A DNA stretch of 64,000 nucleotides, taken from positions 283,985 to 347,984 of the forward strand of contig NZ_VLLB01000006.1 in the NCBI RefSeq assembly GCF_007830455.1, written 5' to 3'. Under the pieces are notes generated by a model. It ran no database searches. It was not told the origin of the DNA and saw only the letters and a list, made by a program, of their open reading frames with translations. How positions within the stretch are numbered: the stretch's first letter is position 1; each line of letters begins with the position of its first letter. Of this stretch, positions 1 to 8,292 are shown one piece after another. This stretch comes from Pseudoduganella lurida. GTDB taxonomy: Bacteria > Pseudomonadota > Gammaproteobacteria > Burkholderiales > Burkholderiaceae_D. A program made the translations under genes and the position numbers.

Positions 1-468
1 GTGCTGCGCGGCCTGCTCAAGCAGCACGCCTACAGCGGCGGGCCGTATCCGAGCGTGACGGCGCTGGTGGACGGCCTGCGCGCCACGCTGCCGCCGGATC
101 GCGCCTACCTCGTCGACGACCTGTTCAACGCCATCGTCCTGTACGACAACCGCGCGCTGTCGGCCACGGCGCAGCGCCGCGCGGACGGCCGCTATGACGT
201 GCAGCTGACCGTGCAGGCGGCCAAGCTGCGCGCGGACGGCCTGGGCGCGGAGCGGGAAACGACGCTGGCCGACCTGGTCGACATCGGCATCGACGACCGC
301 GACGGCAAGCCGCTGCTGCGCGAGCGCCGGCGCATCGGCCCCGGCGAGACGAGCTTCACGCTGGTGGTCACGGGCCGCCCGGCGCGCGCCGGCATCGATC
401 CGGACAACAAGCTGATCGACCGCAAGCCGGACGACAACATGACGGCCGTGGAGCTGCCCGCGAAATAG
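1..468 (+). CDS. C-terminal end of an M1-type aminopeptidase / ABC-2 permease fusion (partial)
   Basis: Only the last 155 codons are inside the window. The frame is open from base 1, so the leading GTG is probably an internal valine and not the start. The tail carries AGIDPDNKLIDRKPDDN, which resembles the end of the large membrane proteins that fuse an ABC-2 permease to an M1 zinc aminopeptidase in Massilia and Xanthomonas. The zinc site and membrane segments would lie upstream, outside the window. The family call rests on this tail alone. It is followed by two small same-strand genes with their own ribosome sites, so an operon is possible but not shown. Confidence 0.55.
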   Translation: MLRGLLKQHAYSGGPYPSVTALVDGLRATLPPDRAYLVDDLFNAIVLYDNRALSATAQRRADGRYDVQLTVQAAKLRADGLGAERETTLADLVDIGIDDRDGKPLLRERRRIGPGETSFTLVVTGRPARAGIDPDNKLIDRKPDDNMTAVELPAK

Positions 469-574
469 CCGCATTTCGCGGCCACTGCGGCGTCCACCCG
501 TGCGTGCGTCCGCGAACAGAGCCCGCCCTGTGCCGCCGCTATCCTGATCGCTGTTTTCAACACAGGAGCCGGCA

Positions 575-1078
575 ATGGCATTCGATCTCGGTAATCTGTT
601 ACAGCAATACCTGGGCGGCGCGGCCGACCCCGCCCGCGCGGAACAGGACTTCACGCACGCCGCGCAGCAGGCCCCGCAATCTTCCGTCGCCAGCGGCGTG
701 ACGGAAGCGTTCCGCTCCGACCAGACCCCGCCGTTCGCGGACATGGTCAGCCAGCTGTTCGGCCGCAGCGACCCGCAGCAGCGGGCCGGCATGCTGAACC
801 AGCTGCTCGCCAACGTGAGCCCGGCGATGCTGACGGCGCTGGCCGGCAGCATCGGCGGCCTGTTCGGCCAGAACGGCCAGCCGCAGGTGACGGCCGAGCA
901 GGCCGAAAAAATCACGCCGGCGCAGGTGCAGGAAATCGCCACGACGGCCGAACAGCACAACCCCGGCATCGTCGACCGCATCGGCGACTTCTATGCGCAG
1001 CACCCGCAGCTGATCCAGGCACTGGGCGGCGCGGCACTCGCGATCGTGCTGGGCAAGATGGCGCAGTCGCACCGCTGA
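575..1078 (+). CDS. Conserved hypothetical protein, 167 aa
   Basis: I do not recognise a named family. The start is the ATG at 575, preceded by CAGGAGCC at a good distance. The protein is rich in Gln and Ala, has no signal peptide, and contains two glycine/leucine-rich hydrophobic stretches: residues about 90-110, around LTALAGSIGGLF, and about 148-163, around LIQALGGAALAIVLGK. These could be membrane-associating helices. Codon use is strongly GC3-biased like its neighbours. It lies between the peptidase end and a DUF3597 gene on the same strand. The function is unknown. Confidence 0.7.
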   Translation: MAFDLGNLLQQYLGGAADPARAEQDFTHAAQQAPQSSVASGVTEAFRSDQTPPFADMVSQLFGRSDPQQRAGMLNQLLANVSPAMLTALAGSIGGLFGQNGQPQVTAEQAEKITPAQVQEIATTAEQHNPGIVDRIGDFYAQHPQLIQALGGAALAIVLGKMAQSHR

Positions 1079-1157
1079 TCACAGCGTTCCATAGCACCCG
1101 CGGCGCATCGGGCACCGCGGGTCGCATCTTTCACGGTTCAATCAAAGGAGAACATCC

Positions 1158-1577
1158 ATGGGCATCCTCAGCAATATCTTCCACAAGATCTTCCCTTCTT
1201 CGCACCCGGCCGTCGCCGCGAAACCGGCCGCGCCGGCAGCACCAACGGCCGCACCGGCTGCGCCTGCAGCACCGGCCGCCGCACCAGCACCAGCACCAGC
1301 CGCCGCGGCGCCACTGTCCGAAGTGGACGTCGAGCAGATCCTGAACAGCAAGGCGCAAGGCGCGGGCCAGCAGCTGAACTGGCGCTCGTCGATCGTCGAC
1401 CTGCTGAAACTGCTGGACCTGGACAGCAGCCTGCAGTCGCGCAAGGAGCTGGCGCAGGAACTACATTACACCGGCGACACCAATGATTCCGCCACGATGA
1501 ACATCTGGCTGCACCGCCAGGTGATGAACAAGCTGGCCGCCAACGGCGGCAAGGTGCCGGCCGACCTGAAGGACTGA
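1158..1577 (+). CDS. DUF3597 domain-containing protein, 139 aa
   Basis: A strong Shine-Dalgarno sequence (AAAGGAGA) precedes the ATG. Residues 1-17 are an amphipathic start (MGILSNIFHKIFPSS). Residues about 18-52 are an Ala/Pro linker. Residues about 53-139 form the conserved DUF3597 block, with LNWRSSIVDLLKLLDLDSS followed by a tyrosine-asparagine-rich turn. The family is widespread in proteobacteria, has a LysM-like size and has no assigned biochemical role. A good rho-independent terminator follows 22 bases after the stop, so this is the last gene of its transcript. Confidence 0.85.
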   Translation: MGILSNIFHKIFPSSHPAVAAKPAAPAAPTAAPAAPAAPAAAPAPAPAAAAPLSEVDVEQILNSKAQGAGQQLNWRSSIVDLLKLLDLDSSLQSRKELAQELHYTGDTNDSATMNIWLHRQVMNKLAANGGKVPADLKD

Positions 1578-1599
1578 TCGAACACCCGCGGCACCAAAC

Positions 1600-1625
1600 A
1601 ATAAAGCGCCCGCGGGCGCTTTATT
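1600..1625 (+). terminator. Rho-independent terminator after the DUF3597 gene
   Basis: The perfect inverted repeat AATAAAGCGCC/GGCGCTTTATT with a CGCG loop starts just after the stop at 1577. The A-rich left and T-rich right flanks allow it to work in both directions, which fits its place between convergent genes. Confidence 0.8.
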
Positions 1626-1634
1626 GCTTTAAAG

Positions 1635-1760
1635 AGGACAGTCCAATTTTTACAACAGGGGACAGTCCCCATTTTTACAACAGGGGACAGTCCCCATTTT
1701 TTACAACAGGGGACAGTCCCCATTTTTAGGAAATATTTCCAGAAAAGGGGGACAGTCCCC
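1635..1760. repeat. Array of GGGGACAGTCCCC palindromes
   Basis: The 13-bp dyad GGGGACAGTCCCC occurs at 1658-1670, 1683-1695, 1709-1721 and 1748-1760, with a decayed copy near 1635-1644. The first three copies sit in near-identical units of 25-26 bp (TTTTTACAACA then the dyad then AT). The array fills the gap between a plus-strand and a minus-strand gene 3' end. It resembles a cluster of REP-type intergenic palindromes. It is not CRISPR-like, because the spacers are the same sequence. Confidence 0.8.
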
Positions 1761-1793
1761 GTTTTCAGGAAACTTTTTGGTCGGGGTGCGCGC

Positions 1794-3380
1794 TCAGGCG
1801 GCCAGCCGCAACGAGGTCGAACCGGCGCGTACTGGCGCGGCGTCGTCGATCTGGAACACGGCCACGACCTGCGCCAGCGCCTCGGCCTGTTCGCGCATCG
1901 ATGCGGCCGCGGCAGCTGCCTCTTCCACCAGCGCGGCGTTCTGCTGCGTCACGCCGTCCATGTCGGCGATCGCGCGGTTGACCTGCTCGATGCCGGCGCT
2001 CTGCTCCACGCTGGCGGTGGTGATCTCGCCCATGATGTCGGTCACGCGGTGGATGCTGTCCACCACTTCCGTCATCGTCATGCCCGCTTCAGCCACCAGC
2101 TTGCTGCCCGCATCGACCTTGGTGACGGAGTCGCCGATCAGCTCCTTGATTTCCTTCGCTGCCGCGGCCGAGCGCTGCGCCAGGTTGCGCACCTCGCCTG
2201 CGACGACGGCAAAGCCGCGGCCCTGCTCGCCCGCGCGGGCCGCCTCCACCGCCGCGTTCAGCGCCAGGATATTGGTCTGGAACGCGATGCCGTCGATGAC
2301 GGAAATGATGTCCACGATCTTGCGCGCGGACGCATTGATCGACTCCATCGTGTCGACCACCTTGCCCACTACCGCGCCGCCGCGCACCGCCACTTCGGAC
2401 GCGCTCACGGCCAGCTGGTTGGCCTGGCGCGCATTGTCGGCATTCTGCTTCACGGTGGACGTCAGTTCCTCCATCGACGATGCCGTCTCTTCCAGCGCGC
2501 CGGCCTGCTGCTCGGTGCGCGCCGACAGGTCCATATTGCCGGAAGCGATTTCGCCCGAAGCGCTGGACATGTGCACGGTCCCGCTGCGCACCTGCGACAC
2601 GATCTGCACCAGGCCCGCGTTCATCTGGCGCAGCGCGGCCAGCAGGCGGCCCGTTTCATCGGTACTGGTCACTTCGATGTCATTGCGCAGGTCGTTGTTG
2701 GCCACGCTGGAAGCGATGTCCACCGCGCGGTTCAGCGGCACCACGATGCCGCGCGTGAGCCACCAGGCGCAGAACGCGCCGATCACCAGCACCACCACGC
2801 CGCAGGCGACGAGGAAGCTGCGGTTCCCCTGGAACAGCGTGTCGATGCGGACGGCCTGGGCGTCGATCTCGGCGCGCTGCATCTGCAGCAGGGCGTTCAG
2901 CGCGTCCTGGTAGGCTTTCGCATCCGGCGTGAAGTCCTTCATCAGGAGGGCGTCCGCCTCTTCCAGCTTGCCTTCCTTCTTCAGCGCCGTGATGGCATCG
3001 CGCGACTTCACGTAGCGCTTGCGGGTTTCCGTCACGCGTGTATAGGCTTCCTTTTCGGCGGGCGTATCGAGCAGGCCTTCCACCTTCTTGCTCAGCTCAC
3101 CGATCTCGGCGGTGGAATTCTTCAGGTCCTCGGCAAAGAAAGCGGCCAGGGACGGGTCGCTGCTTTTCGCGATGGCCGACGTGCGGCGCACGCTGGTGTG
3201 GATCAGGCGGTACCAGTCCGCCATCATGCGTTCCTTCGCCAGCGGCACGGCCATCAGGTCGTGCGTGGCTTCGGCCACCGATTGCATGCGCAGGATGCCG
3301 AACGCGGTCATCAGGGTCATGAGGACCAGCACGAGGCCGAAGCCGACGGAAAGACGGGTACCGATTTTCAGGTTGTTCAT
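1794..3380 (-). CDS. Methyl-accepting chemotaxis protein, 528 aa
   Basis: Transmembrane chemoreceptor that signals to CheA/CheW. The ATG at 3380 gives the expected N-terminus (MNNLKIGTRLSVGFGLVLVL); the frame is open further upstream but that extension has no membrane or coding character. TM1 is about residues 11-31. A periplasmic four-helix sensor spans about 32-188. TM2 is about 189-211, around VACGVVVLVIGAFCAWW. HAMP follows to about 265, then the long helical signalling domain with the tip motif EQGRGFAVVAGEVRNLAQRS. The C-terminus ends SLRLAA, with no CheR-tethering pentapeptide. No other chemotaxis gene is nearby, so this is an orphan receptor. The ligand is unknown. Confidence 0.92.
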   Translation of the reverse strand: MNNLKIGTRLSVGFGLVLVLMTLMTAFGILRMQSVAEATHDLMAVPLAKERMMADWYRLIHTSVRRTSAIAKSSDPSLAAFFAEDLKNSTAEIGELSKKVEGLLDTPAEKEAYTRVTETRKRYVKSRDAITALKKEGKLEEADALLMKDFTPDAKAYQDALNALLQMQRAEIDAQAVRIDTLFQGNRSFLVACGVVVLVIGAFCAWWLTRGIVVPLNRAVDIASSVANNDLRNDIEVTSTDETGRLLAALRQMNAGLVQIVSQVRSGTVHMSSASGEIASGNMDLSARTEQQAGALEETASSMEELTSTVKQNADNARQANQLAVSASEVAVRGGAVVGKVVDTMESINASARKIVDIISVIDGIAFQTNILALNAAVEAARAGEQGRGFAVVAGEVRNLAQRSAAAAKEIKELIGDSVTKVDAGSKLVAEAGMTMTEVVDSIHRVTDIMGEITTASVEQSAGIEQVNRAIADMDGVTQQNAALVEEAAAAAASMREQAEALAQVVAVFQIDDAAPVRAGSTSLRLAA

Positions 3381-3572
3381 GGGGGTGCCGCGGAGTGCGG
3401 AAGGATTGCTGGATGATCGCGAGTCTAGCAGTACCTTTTCCATGCAGCAATGTCTAGAACTGCCGCTGTCGCATCGAAGCCATATCTCGAATGCATGACA
3501 TGGGCTGGACATATTGTGCGTGTAGAGGCGCCATGCCGGCCGATGCAGGGTGGCACCGGCACCGCAAAAAAA

Positions 3573-3596
3573 AACGGGACCCGCGCGGGTCCCGTT
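3573..3596 (-). terminator. Rho-independent terminator of topB
   Basis: The perfect stem AACGGGACCC/GGGTCCCGTT with a GCGC loop lies 20 bases past the topB stop. On the minus strand it is followed by an uninterrupted run of about ten T residues. Confidence 0.9.
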
Positions 3597-3615
3597 GGTG
3601 CTGCGGTGCGGATGC

Positions 3616-6297
3616 TTATTCCGCCGCCACCACTTTCTTGACGGCCGTCTTCTTCGCGGCCGCCTTCTTGGCCGGCGCCTTCTTCGCGGCGGCTTTCACG
3701 GCGGTCTTGGTGGCGGTTTTGGACGCCGCCTTCTTGGCCGCAGCCTTCACCGGCGCTGCATCCGCGCCAGCTTCCGCCGGTGCGTCGCCTGCCGCGCCAG
3801 CCTTCGGTTTCGCGCCCGGCTTTTCCTTGCGGGGCTCGAATTCGAAGCTAATCTTGCCGTCCTTGCCGCGTGCCAGGAAGGCCTTGAACGGCCGGCGCGT
3901 GCGCTGCGATACAAAGCCCGGCAGCAGGTCGGTCTTGCCCTCGTTCAGCAGCTTGACCATCTGCTCCGGCAGGATCTCCTGCTGCAGGATGATGCGGCCG
4001 CTGCGGAAGTCGCACGTCTTCGGCTTTGCCACGCTGTGTTCGCACACATAGGCCAGGCCCATTTCGTACACGCCGCCATTGCACTTCGGGCAAGGGCCCA
4101 GCGCGGTCTGGCCGGTGAAGTCCACGCCTTCGCCGTCCTCGCCTTCCTCGTCGTTCTGGCCGAAGTCGAATTCCAGCTTGAAGTTCTTGATCTCTTCATC
4201 GCGCACGATGCGCAGGATCGCCGCGAACGGGCGGCCCATCTTCGAGCGGAAGCCCTGCAGCGGACCGATGGTGCGGTTCTGCAGCAGCTCTTCCACTTCG
4301 GCGATCTCGAACTGGCGGCTGCCCGGCGTCTTCGACATCGAGAAGTCGCACTTCGTGCAGGCGAAGCGCCGGTAGTTTTCCTTCACCACGGCCGCGCAGT
4401 TCGGGCATGGCGTGGTCAACGTGGCGTAGTCGCCGGGGATCGTGTCGTTGCTGTATTCCTTGGCGCGCTTGACGATAATCTGCGTCATCTGCTGGATTTC
4501 GCGCATGAACTCCTCGCGCGAGATGCGGCCCTTCTCCATCTGCGACAGCTTGTGTTCCCACTCGCCCGTCAGCTCCGGCGCCGTCAGTTCGTTCACGCCC
4601 AGGCCGCGCAGCAGCGTCATCAGCTGCGATGCCTTCGCCGTCGGGATCAGTTCGCGGCCTTCGCGGATCAGGTACTTCTCGCCCAGCAGGCCCTCGATGA
4701 TGGCGGCGCGCGTGGCCGGCGTGCCGAGGCCCTTGCCGGCCATCGCATCGCGCAGCTCGTCGGAATCGACCAGCTTGCCGGCGCCTTCCATCGCGGACAG
4801 CAGGGTCGCCTCCGTGTAGCGCGCCGGCGGCTTCGTCACCAGGCCATTGGCATTGACCTTGTCGGTGTGGACCTTCTCGCCCTTCGCCACCGGCACCAGG
4901 TTGCCGCCGTCCTTGTCGCCGTCGGCCGCGGCATCCTTGCCGTAGATCGCCAGCCAGCCGGCGTTCGTCATGACCTTGCCTTCGGTCTTGAACTGATGGC
5001 CGGAGACTTCCGTGAAGCGCGTGGTGACCTGGAATTCGGCAGCCGGGAAGAACACGGCCATGAAGCGGCGCGTGACCAGGTCGTACAGCTTCTGTTCCGG
5101 CTCGGAGAGGCCCTTCGGCGCGATGCCGGTCGGGATGATCGCGAAGTGGTCCGAGATCTTGGTGTTGTCGAAGATGCGCTTGTTCGGCTTGACCCAGCCC
5201 TTGTCCAGGATCTGCTTGGCGAACTGGTGGTAGTTCGGGTTCTGCTTCACCACTTCCAGCGTCGACTGCACGGTGGGGATGTAGTCTTCCGGCAGGAAGC
5301 GCGAATCGGTCCGCGGATACGTCAGCACCTTGTGCTTTTCATACAGCGCCTGCGCCAGGCCCAGCGTGTTCTTCGCCGAGAAGCCGAAGCGGCCATTCGC
5401 CTCGCGCTGCAGGCTCGTGAGGTCGAACAGCGCGGGCGCCATCGAGGTCGTCGGCTTCGATTCTTCCGTGACGATGCCGGGCTTGCCCTTGCAGGCCAGT
5501 GCGATCGAATCGGCGGCAGCCTTGCTCCACAGGCGCTCGGCGCGCTTCTCCGGATCCGTCTCGTCCTTCTTGAACTTCGTGTCCAGCCAGCGGCCTTCGT
5601 ACACGCCGGCGGCGCACACGAATTCGGCGCGCACTTCCCAGTAGTCGCGCGGCACGAACTTCTTGATCTTGTCTTCGCGCTCGACCACGATCGACAGGGT
5701 CGGCGTCTGCACGCGGCCCACGGTCGTCAGGTAGAAGCCGCCCTCCTTCGAGTTGAAGGCCGTCATCGCACGGGTGCCGTTGATGCCGATCAGCCAGTCC
5801 GCCTCGGAACGGCAGCGCGCCGCGTCGGCCAGTGGCAGCATCTCGTCGTCGCTGCGCAGGTGCGCGAAGCCGTCGCGGATCGCGTTCGGCGTCATCGACT
5901 GCAGCCACAGGCGCTTGACGGGCTGCTTGGCCTTGGCGTTCTGCGCGATCAGGCGGAAGATCAGTTCTCCTTCGCGGCCCGCATCGCATGCGTTGATCAG
6001 CGCCGTCACGTCCTTGCGCTTGATGAGCTTGTTGAGCACCTTCAGGCGGCTCTCCGTCTTCGCGATCGGATTGAGCGCGAAGTACGGCGGGATCATCGGC
6101 AGGTGCGTGAAGCTCCATTTGCCACGCTTGACGTCATGCTCTTCGGGCACGGCGATTTCCAGCAGGTGACCCACGGCGGAGGACAGCACGTAGTCATCGG
6201 ACTCGAAATACTCATCGTGCTTGGTAAAGCCGCCAAGCGACTTCGCGATGTCGTTCGCGACAGAAGGCTTCTCGGCGATGATGAGGGTTTTGCTCAT
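3616..6297 (-). CDS. topB: DNA topoisomerase III with a basic C-terminal tail, 893 aa
   Basis: Type IA topoisomerase that passes single strands to decatenate and relax DNA. The start is the ATG at 6297, giving the TOPRIM N-terminus MSKTLIIAEKPSVANDIAKS. The acidic TOPRIM pair and glutamate follow (INACDAGREGELIF). The active-site tyrosine is Y327 in LTYPRTDSR. Two C-terminal zinc-ribbon motifs are seen, CPNC...CTKC and CPKC...CEH. The last ~60 residues are a Lys/Ala/Pro tail of AKKA-type repeats, like histone H1. E. coli TopB is about 650 aa; this longer form is common in betaproteobacteria. It belongs to the smg-dprA neighbourhood and has its own terminator. Confidence 0.95.
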   Translation of the reverse strand: MSKTLIIAEKPSVANDIAKSLGGFTKHDEYFESDDYVLSSAVGHLLEIAVPEEHDVKRGKWSFTHLPMIPPYFALNPIAKTESRLKVLNKLIKRKDVTALINACDAGREGELIFRLIAQNAKAKQPVKRLWLQSMTPNAIRDGFAHLRSDDEMLPLADAARCRSEADWLIGINGTRAMTAFNSKEGGFYLTTVGRVQTPTLSIVVEREDKIKKFVPRDYWEVRAEFVCAAGVYEGRWLDTKFKKDETDPEKRAERLWSKAAADSIALACKGKPGIVTEESKPTTSMAPALFDLTSLQREANGRFGFSAKNTLGLAQALYEKHKVLTYPRTDSRFLPEDYIPTVQSTLEVVKQNPNYHQFAKQILDKGWVKPNKRIFDNTKISDHFAIIPTGIAPKGLSEPEQKLYDLVTRRFMAVFFPAAEFQVTTRFTEVSGHQFKTEGKVMTNAGWLAIYGKDAAADGDKDGGNLVPVAKGEKVHTDKVNANGLVTKPPARYTEATLLSAMEGAGKLVDSDELRDAMAGKGLGTPATRAAIIEGLLGEKYLIREGRELIPTAKASQLMTLLRGLGVNELTAPELTGEWEHKLSQMEKGRISREEFMREIQQMTQIIVKRAKEYSNDTIPGDYATLTTPCPNCAAVVKENYRRFACTKCDFSMSKTPGSRQFEIAEVEELLQNRTIGPLQGFRSKMGRPFAAILRIVRDEEIKNFKLEFDFGQNDEEGEDGEGVDFTGQTALGPCPKCNGGVYEMGLAYVCEHSVAKPKTCDFRSGRIILQQEILPEQMVKLLNEGKTDLLPGFVSQRTRRPFKAFLARGKDGKISFEFEPRKEKPGAKPKAGAAGDAPAEAGADAAPVKAAAKKAASKTATKTAVKAAAKKAPAKKAAAKKTAVKKVVAAE

Positions 6298-6581
6298 GTT
6301 TGTTGTTCTCGGTTGCTTTGCTCGGTTGCTTTGCTCGGTCACGTCGGGAGCGGCCTCGCGCGGTGCGCGGCGGCGTCACTCTCCCCGGGGGACGGCAGGC
6401 GCATGATACATGGGCAATGCGCCTCGTGCCGGATTTCGTGTCTGGTTGGGGGGCAATCATAAGCGCGTTGCCGCGCAAACCGCAAGCATCGCCCCGCCCG
6501 TGGCGCGGGCACACCGCAGTGCCGCCCAATGCAAACCGGCCGCAGGGGCGGCCGGAGGATTCTACCTTTGGAGGGAGAGAT

Positions 6582-7046
6582 TCAGTGCAGCAGGCGCGGG
6601 GTCTGGTCTTCGTCGGAGCCGAACAGGTCGTCGAACATCAGCGCATCGGGCTCCTTGCCCTGGCTCCACAGCAGCATCAGCACGATGATCTTCAGCTTGC
6701 CCAGGTTGACGGGCGACTCTTCCAGCGCCAGCGCGCGTTCGATGACGATCTCGCGCTGCAGCGGCGACAGCACGCGCGCGCTTTCCAGGAAGGCGATGAA
6801 GCCGATCGCCGGTGCACCCAGCACATCCTGTTCTTCGGCCACGTAGAAACGCGTGCCCGTCGATGCCGCCGTACGTGCCTGTTCGATGCCGGCCAGTTCG
6901 GTCAGGTCGTTGAGCCAGACCAGTGCCTCGGAGATCTCCACGTCATCGAAACCGACAGCGGAAAGCTTCTTCGCCAACGCGGCCGGTTCGGGGCACGCAT
7001 CGGGGCGGTAATAGGTCTCGTAGAGGTATACAAGGATGTCGAACAT
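6582..7046 (-). CDS. smg: Smg family protein (DUF494), 154 aa
   Basis: Starts MFDILVYLYETYYRPDACPE, the typical beginning of the Smg/DUF494 family, and is close to the usual length of ~157 aa. The protein is acidic and has no membrane segment. Its molecular role is not settled. In proteobacteria the gene is nearly always beside dprA and def/fmt, as here. It begins 54 bases after the dprA stop on the same strand, which suggests cotranscription. Confidence 0.92.
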   Translation of the reverse strand: MFDILVYLYETYYRPDACPEPAALAKKLSAVGFDDVEISEALVWLNDLTELAGIEQARTAASTGTRFYVAEEQDVLGAPAIGFIAFLESARVLSPLQREIVIERALALEESPVNLGKLKIIVLMLLWSQGKEPDALMFDDLFGSDEDQTPRLLH

Positions 7047-7099
7047 GGCGCTACTCTATCAGCATAAATCGGCGCGGCACAAGTCCCGCACCGCAGCAA

Positions 7100-8284
7100 T
7101 CACCGTTTGAGTCGCTGAAAAACACCACCCGGCAGCCGTTCCACAACACCTGCTAACTCAAGTGCAAGCAAACTTGCCTGAGTGGCAGCGGCATCGAGCT
7201 GCAGGCGCATTGCCAGTTCGTCAGCGGGCATCGGATCGTACGACAGCACGGTGAGCAAGGCCCTTGCGGCATCGGTGATTTCCTCCAGCATTTCGCTCTC
7301 CACTTGCGCTTCGCTCAGTGCCCGCGGCAGGCTGTATTCCTTGAAGATGTCGTCCACCGTCTCCACCAGTTTCGCGCCTTCGCGCAGCAGCTTGTGGCAG
7401 CCTTTCGACAGCGACGAATGGATCGAGCCCGGCACGGCGAACACATCGCGGCCCTGGTGCGCCGCAAGGTGCGCAGTGATCAGGGAGCCTGAACGTTCGG
7501 CCGCTTCGACCACCAGCACGCCGCGCGACAGCCCGCTGATGATGCGGTTGCGAACCGGGAAATGGTGCGCGCGTGGCGGCGTGCCGAGCGCATGCTCGCT
7601 GAGCAGGCAGCCTTCGCTGCGGATGCGTGCCGCCAGCGCTGCATTCGATGCCGGATAGATCATGTCGATGCCGGTACCCATCACCGCGATCGTGGAACCG
7701 CGCTCCGCCAGGCCGCCCTTGTGCGCGGCCGCATCGATACCCAGCGCCAGGCCGGACACGATCGCCAGGCCCGCGGCCGACAATGCCTGCGCGAAGCGCT
7801 GTGCATTGGCGCTGCCCTGCGCAGTGCATGTGCGGCTGCCGACCACACCGAACGCGGTGCGCTGCAGCAGCGCGACGTCGCCCTGCGCATGCAACAGCAA
7901 TGGCGGATCGGCAATCTCGCGCAGCGGCGGCGGATAGGCCGCATCGTTCAGCGTAACGAGATGGTTGCCGTGCAGGGCGGCCCAGGCAAGTGTTTCTTCG
8001 GCCAGCTTGCGCAGGCGCGGCGCGACCGGTGCACGCAGTGCCTTCACAAGCTGCGGCGACATGACTTCTTCGTCCGTCCCCGCTACCTGTTCGACGTGTT
8101 CGTGCGCAGCATGGTCATCCGCATCGTCGATCTTGCAGGCAGCCTCGATCAACGCCTGCGGCGTGCCGTAGCGCCGCACCAGCCGCGCCTTCGTGTAGCG
8201 CGGCAGGCCGGGCAGCGCCAGCACGCGCAGCCAGGGCAGCAGCGTGTCGATGCCGGCAATGGGAAGGGATTCCGTGGCTTGCAC
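7100..8284 (-). CDS. dprA: DNA-processing protein DprA, 394 aa
   Basis: Loads RecA on incoming single-stranded DNA during natural transformation. The start is a GTG at 8284, nine bases after the stop of the LysM gene, with GGAG upstream. An N-terminal SAM/HhH-like region (about 1-110) precedes the Rossmann-like core, with GVVGSRTCTAQG, the GLALGIDAAAHKG motif and the PVRNRIISGLS and EAAERSGSLITA blocks. The last ~60 residues form the winged-helix DML1-like domain. The linker at residues about 50-75 is acidic and His-rich. Together with comM at 60936 it indicates competence functions in the genome. Confidence 0.95.
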   Translation of the reverse strand: MQATESLPIAGIDTLLPWLRVLALPGLPRYTKARLVRRYGTPQALIEAACKIDDADDHAAHEHVEQVAGTDEEVMSPQLVKALRAPVAPRLRKLAEETLAWAALHGNHLVTLNDAAYPPPLREIADPPLLLHAQGDVALLQRTAFGVVGSRTCTAQGSANAQRFAQALSAAGLAIVSGLALGIDAAAHKGGLAERGSTIAVMGTGIDMIYPASNAALAARIRSEGCLLSEHALGTPPRAHHFPVRNRIISGLSRGVLVVEAAERSGSLITAHLAAHQGRDVFAVPGSIHSSLSKGCHKLLREGAKLVETVDDIFKEYSLPRALSEAQVESEMLEEITDAARALLTVLSYDPMPADELAMRLQLDAAATQASLLALELAGVVERLPGGVFQRLKR

Positions 8285-8292
8285 GGCGCGGT

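Noticed and set aside
1635..1760. Possible CRISPR array
   Set aside because: The repeat units are 25-26 bp including identical spacers, the core is a 13-bp palindrome, and there are no cas genes.
3550..6462. A 970-codon plus-strand frame opposite topB
   Set aside because: Its product is Arg/His/Leu-rich with no motif and mirrors topB codon structure; a typical high-GC shadow.
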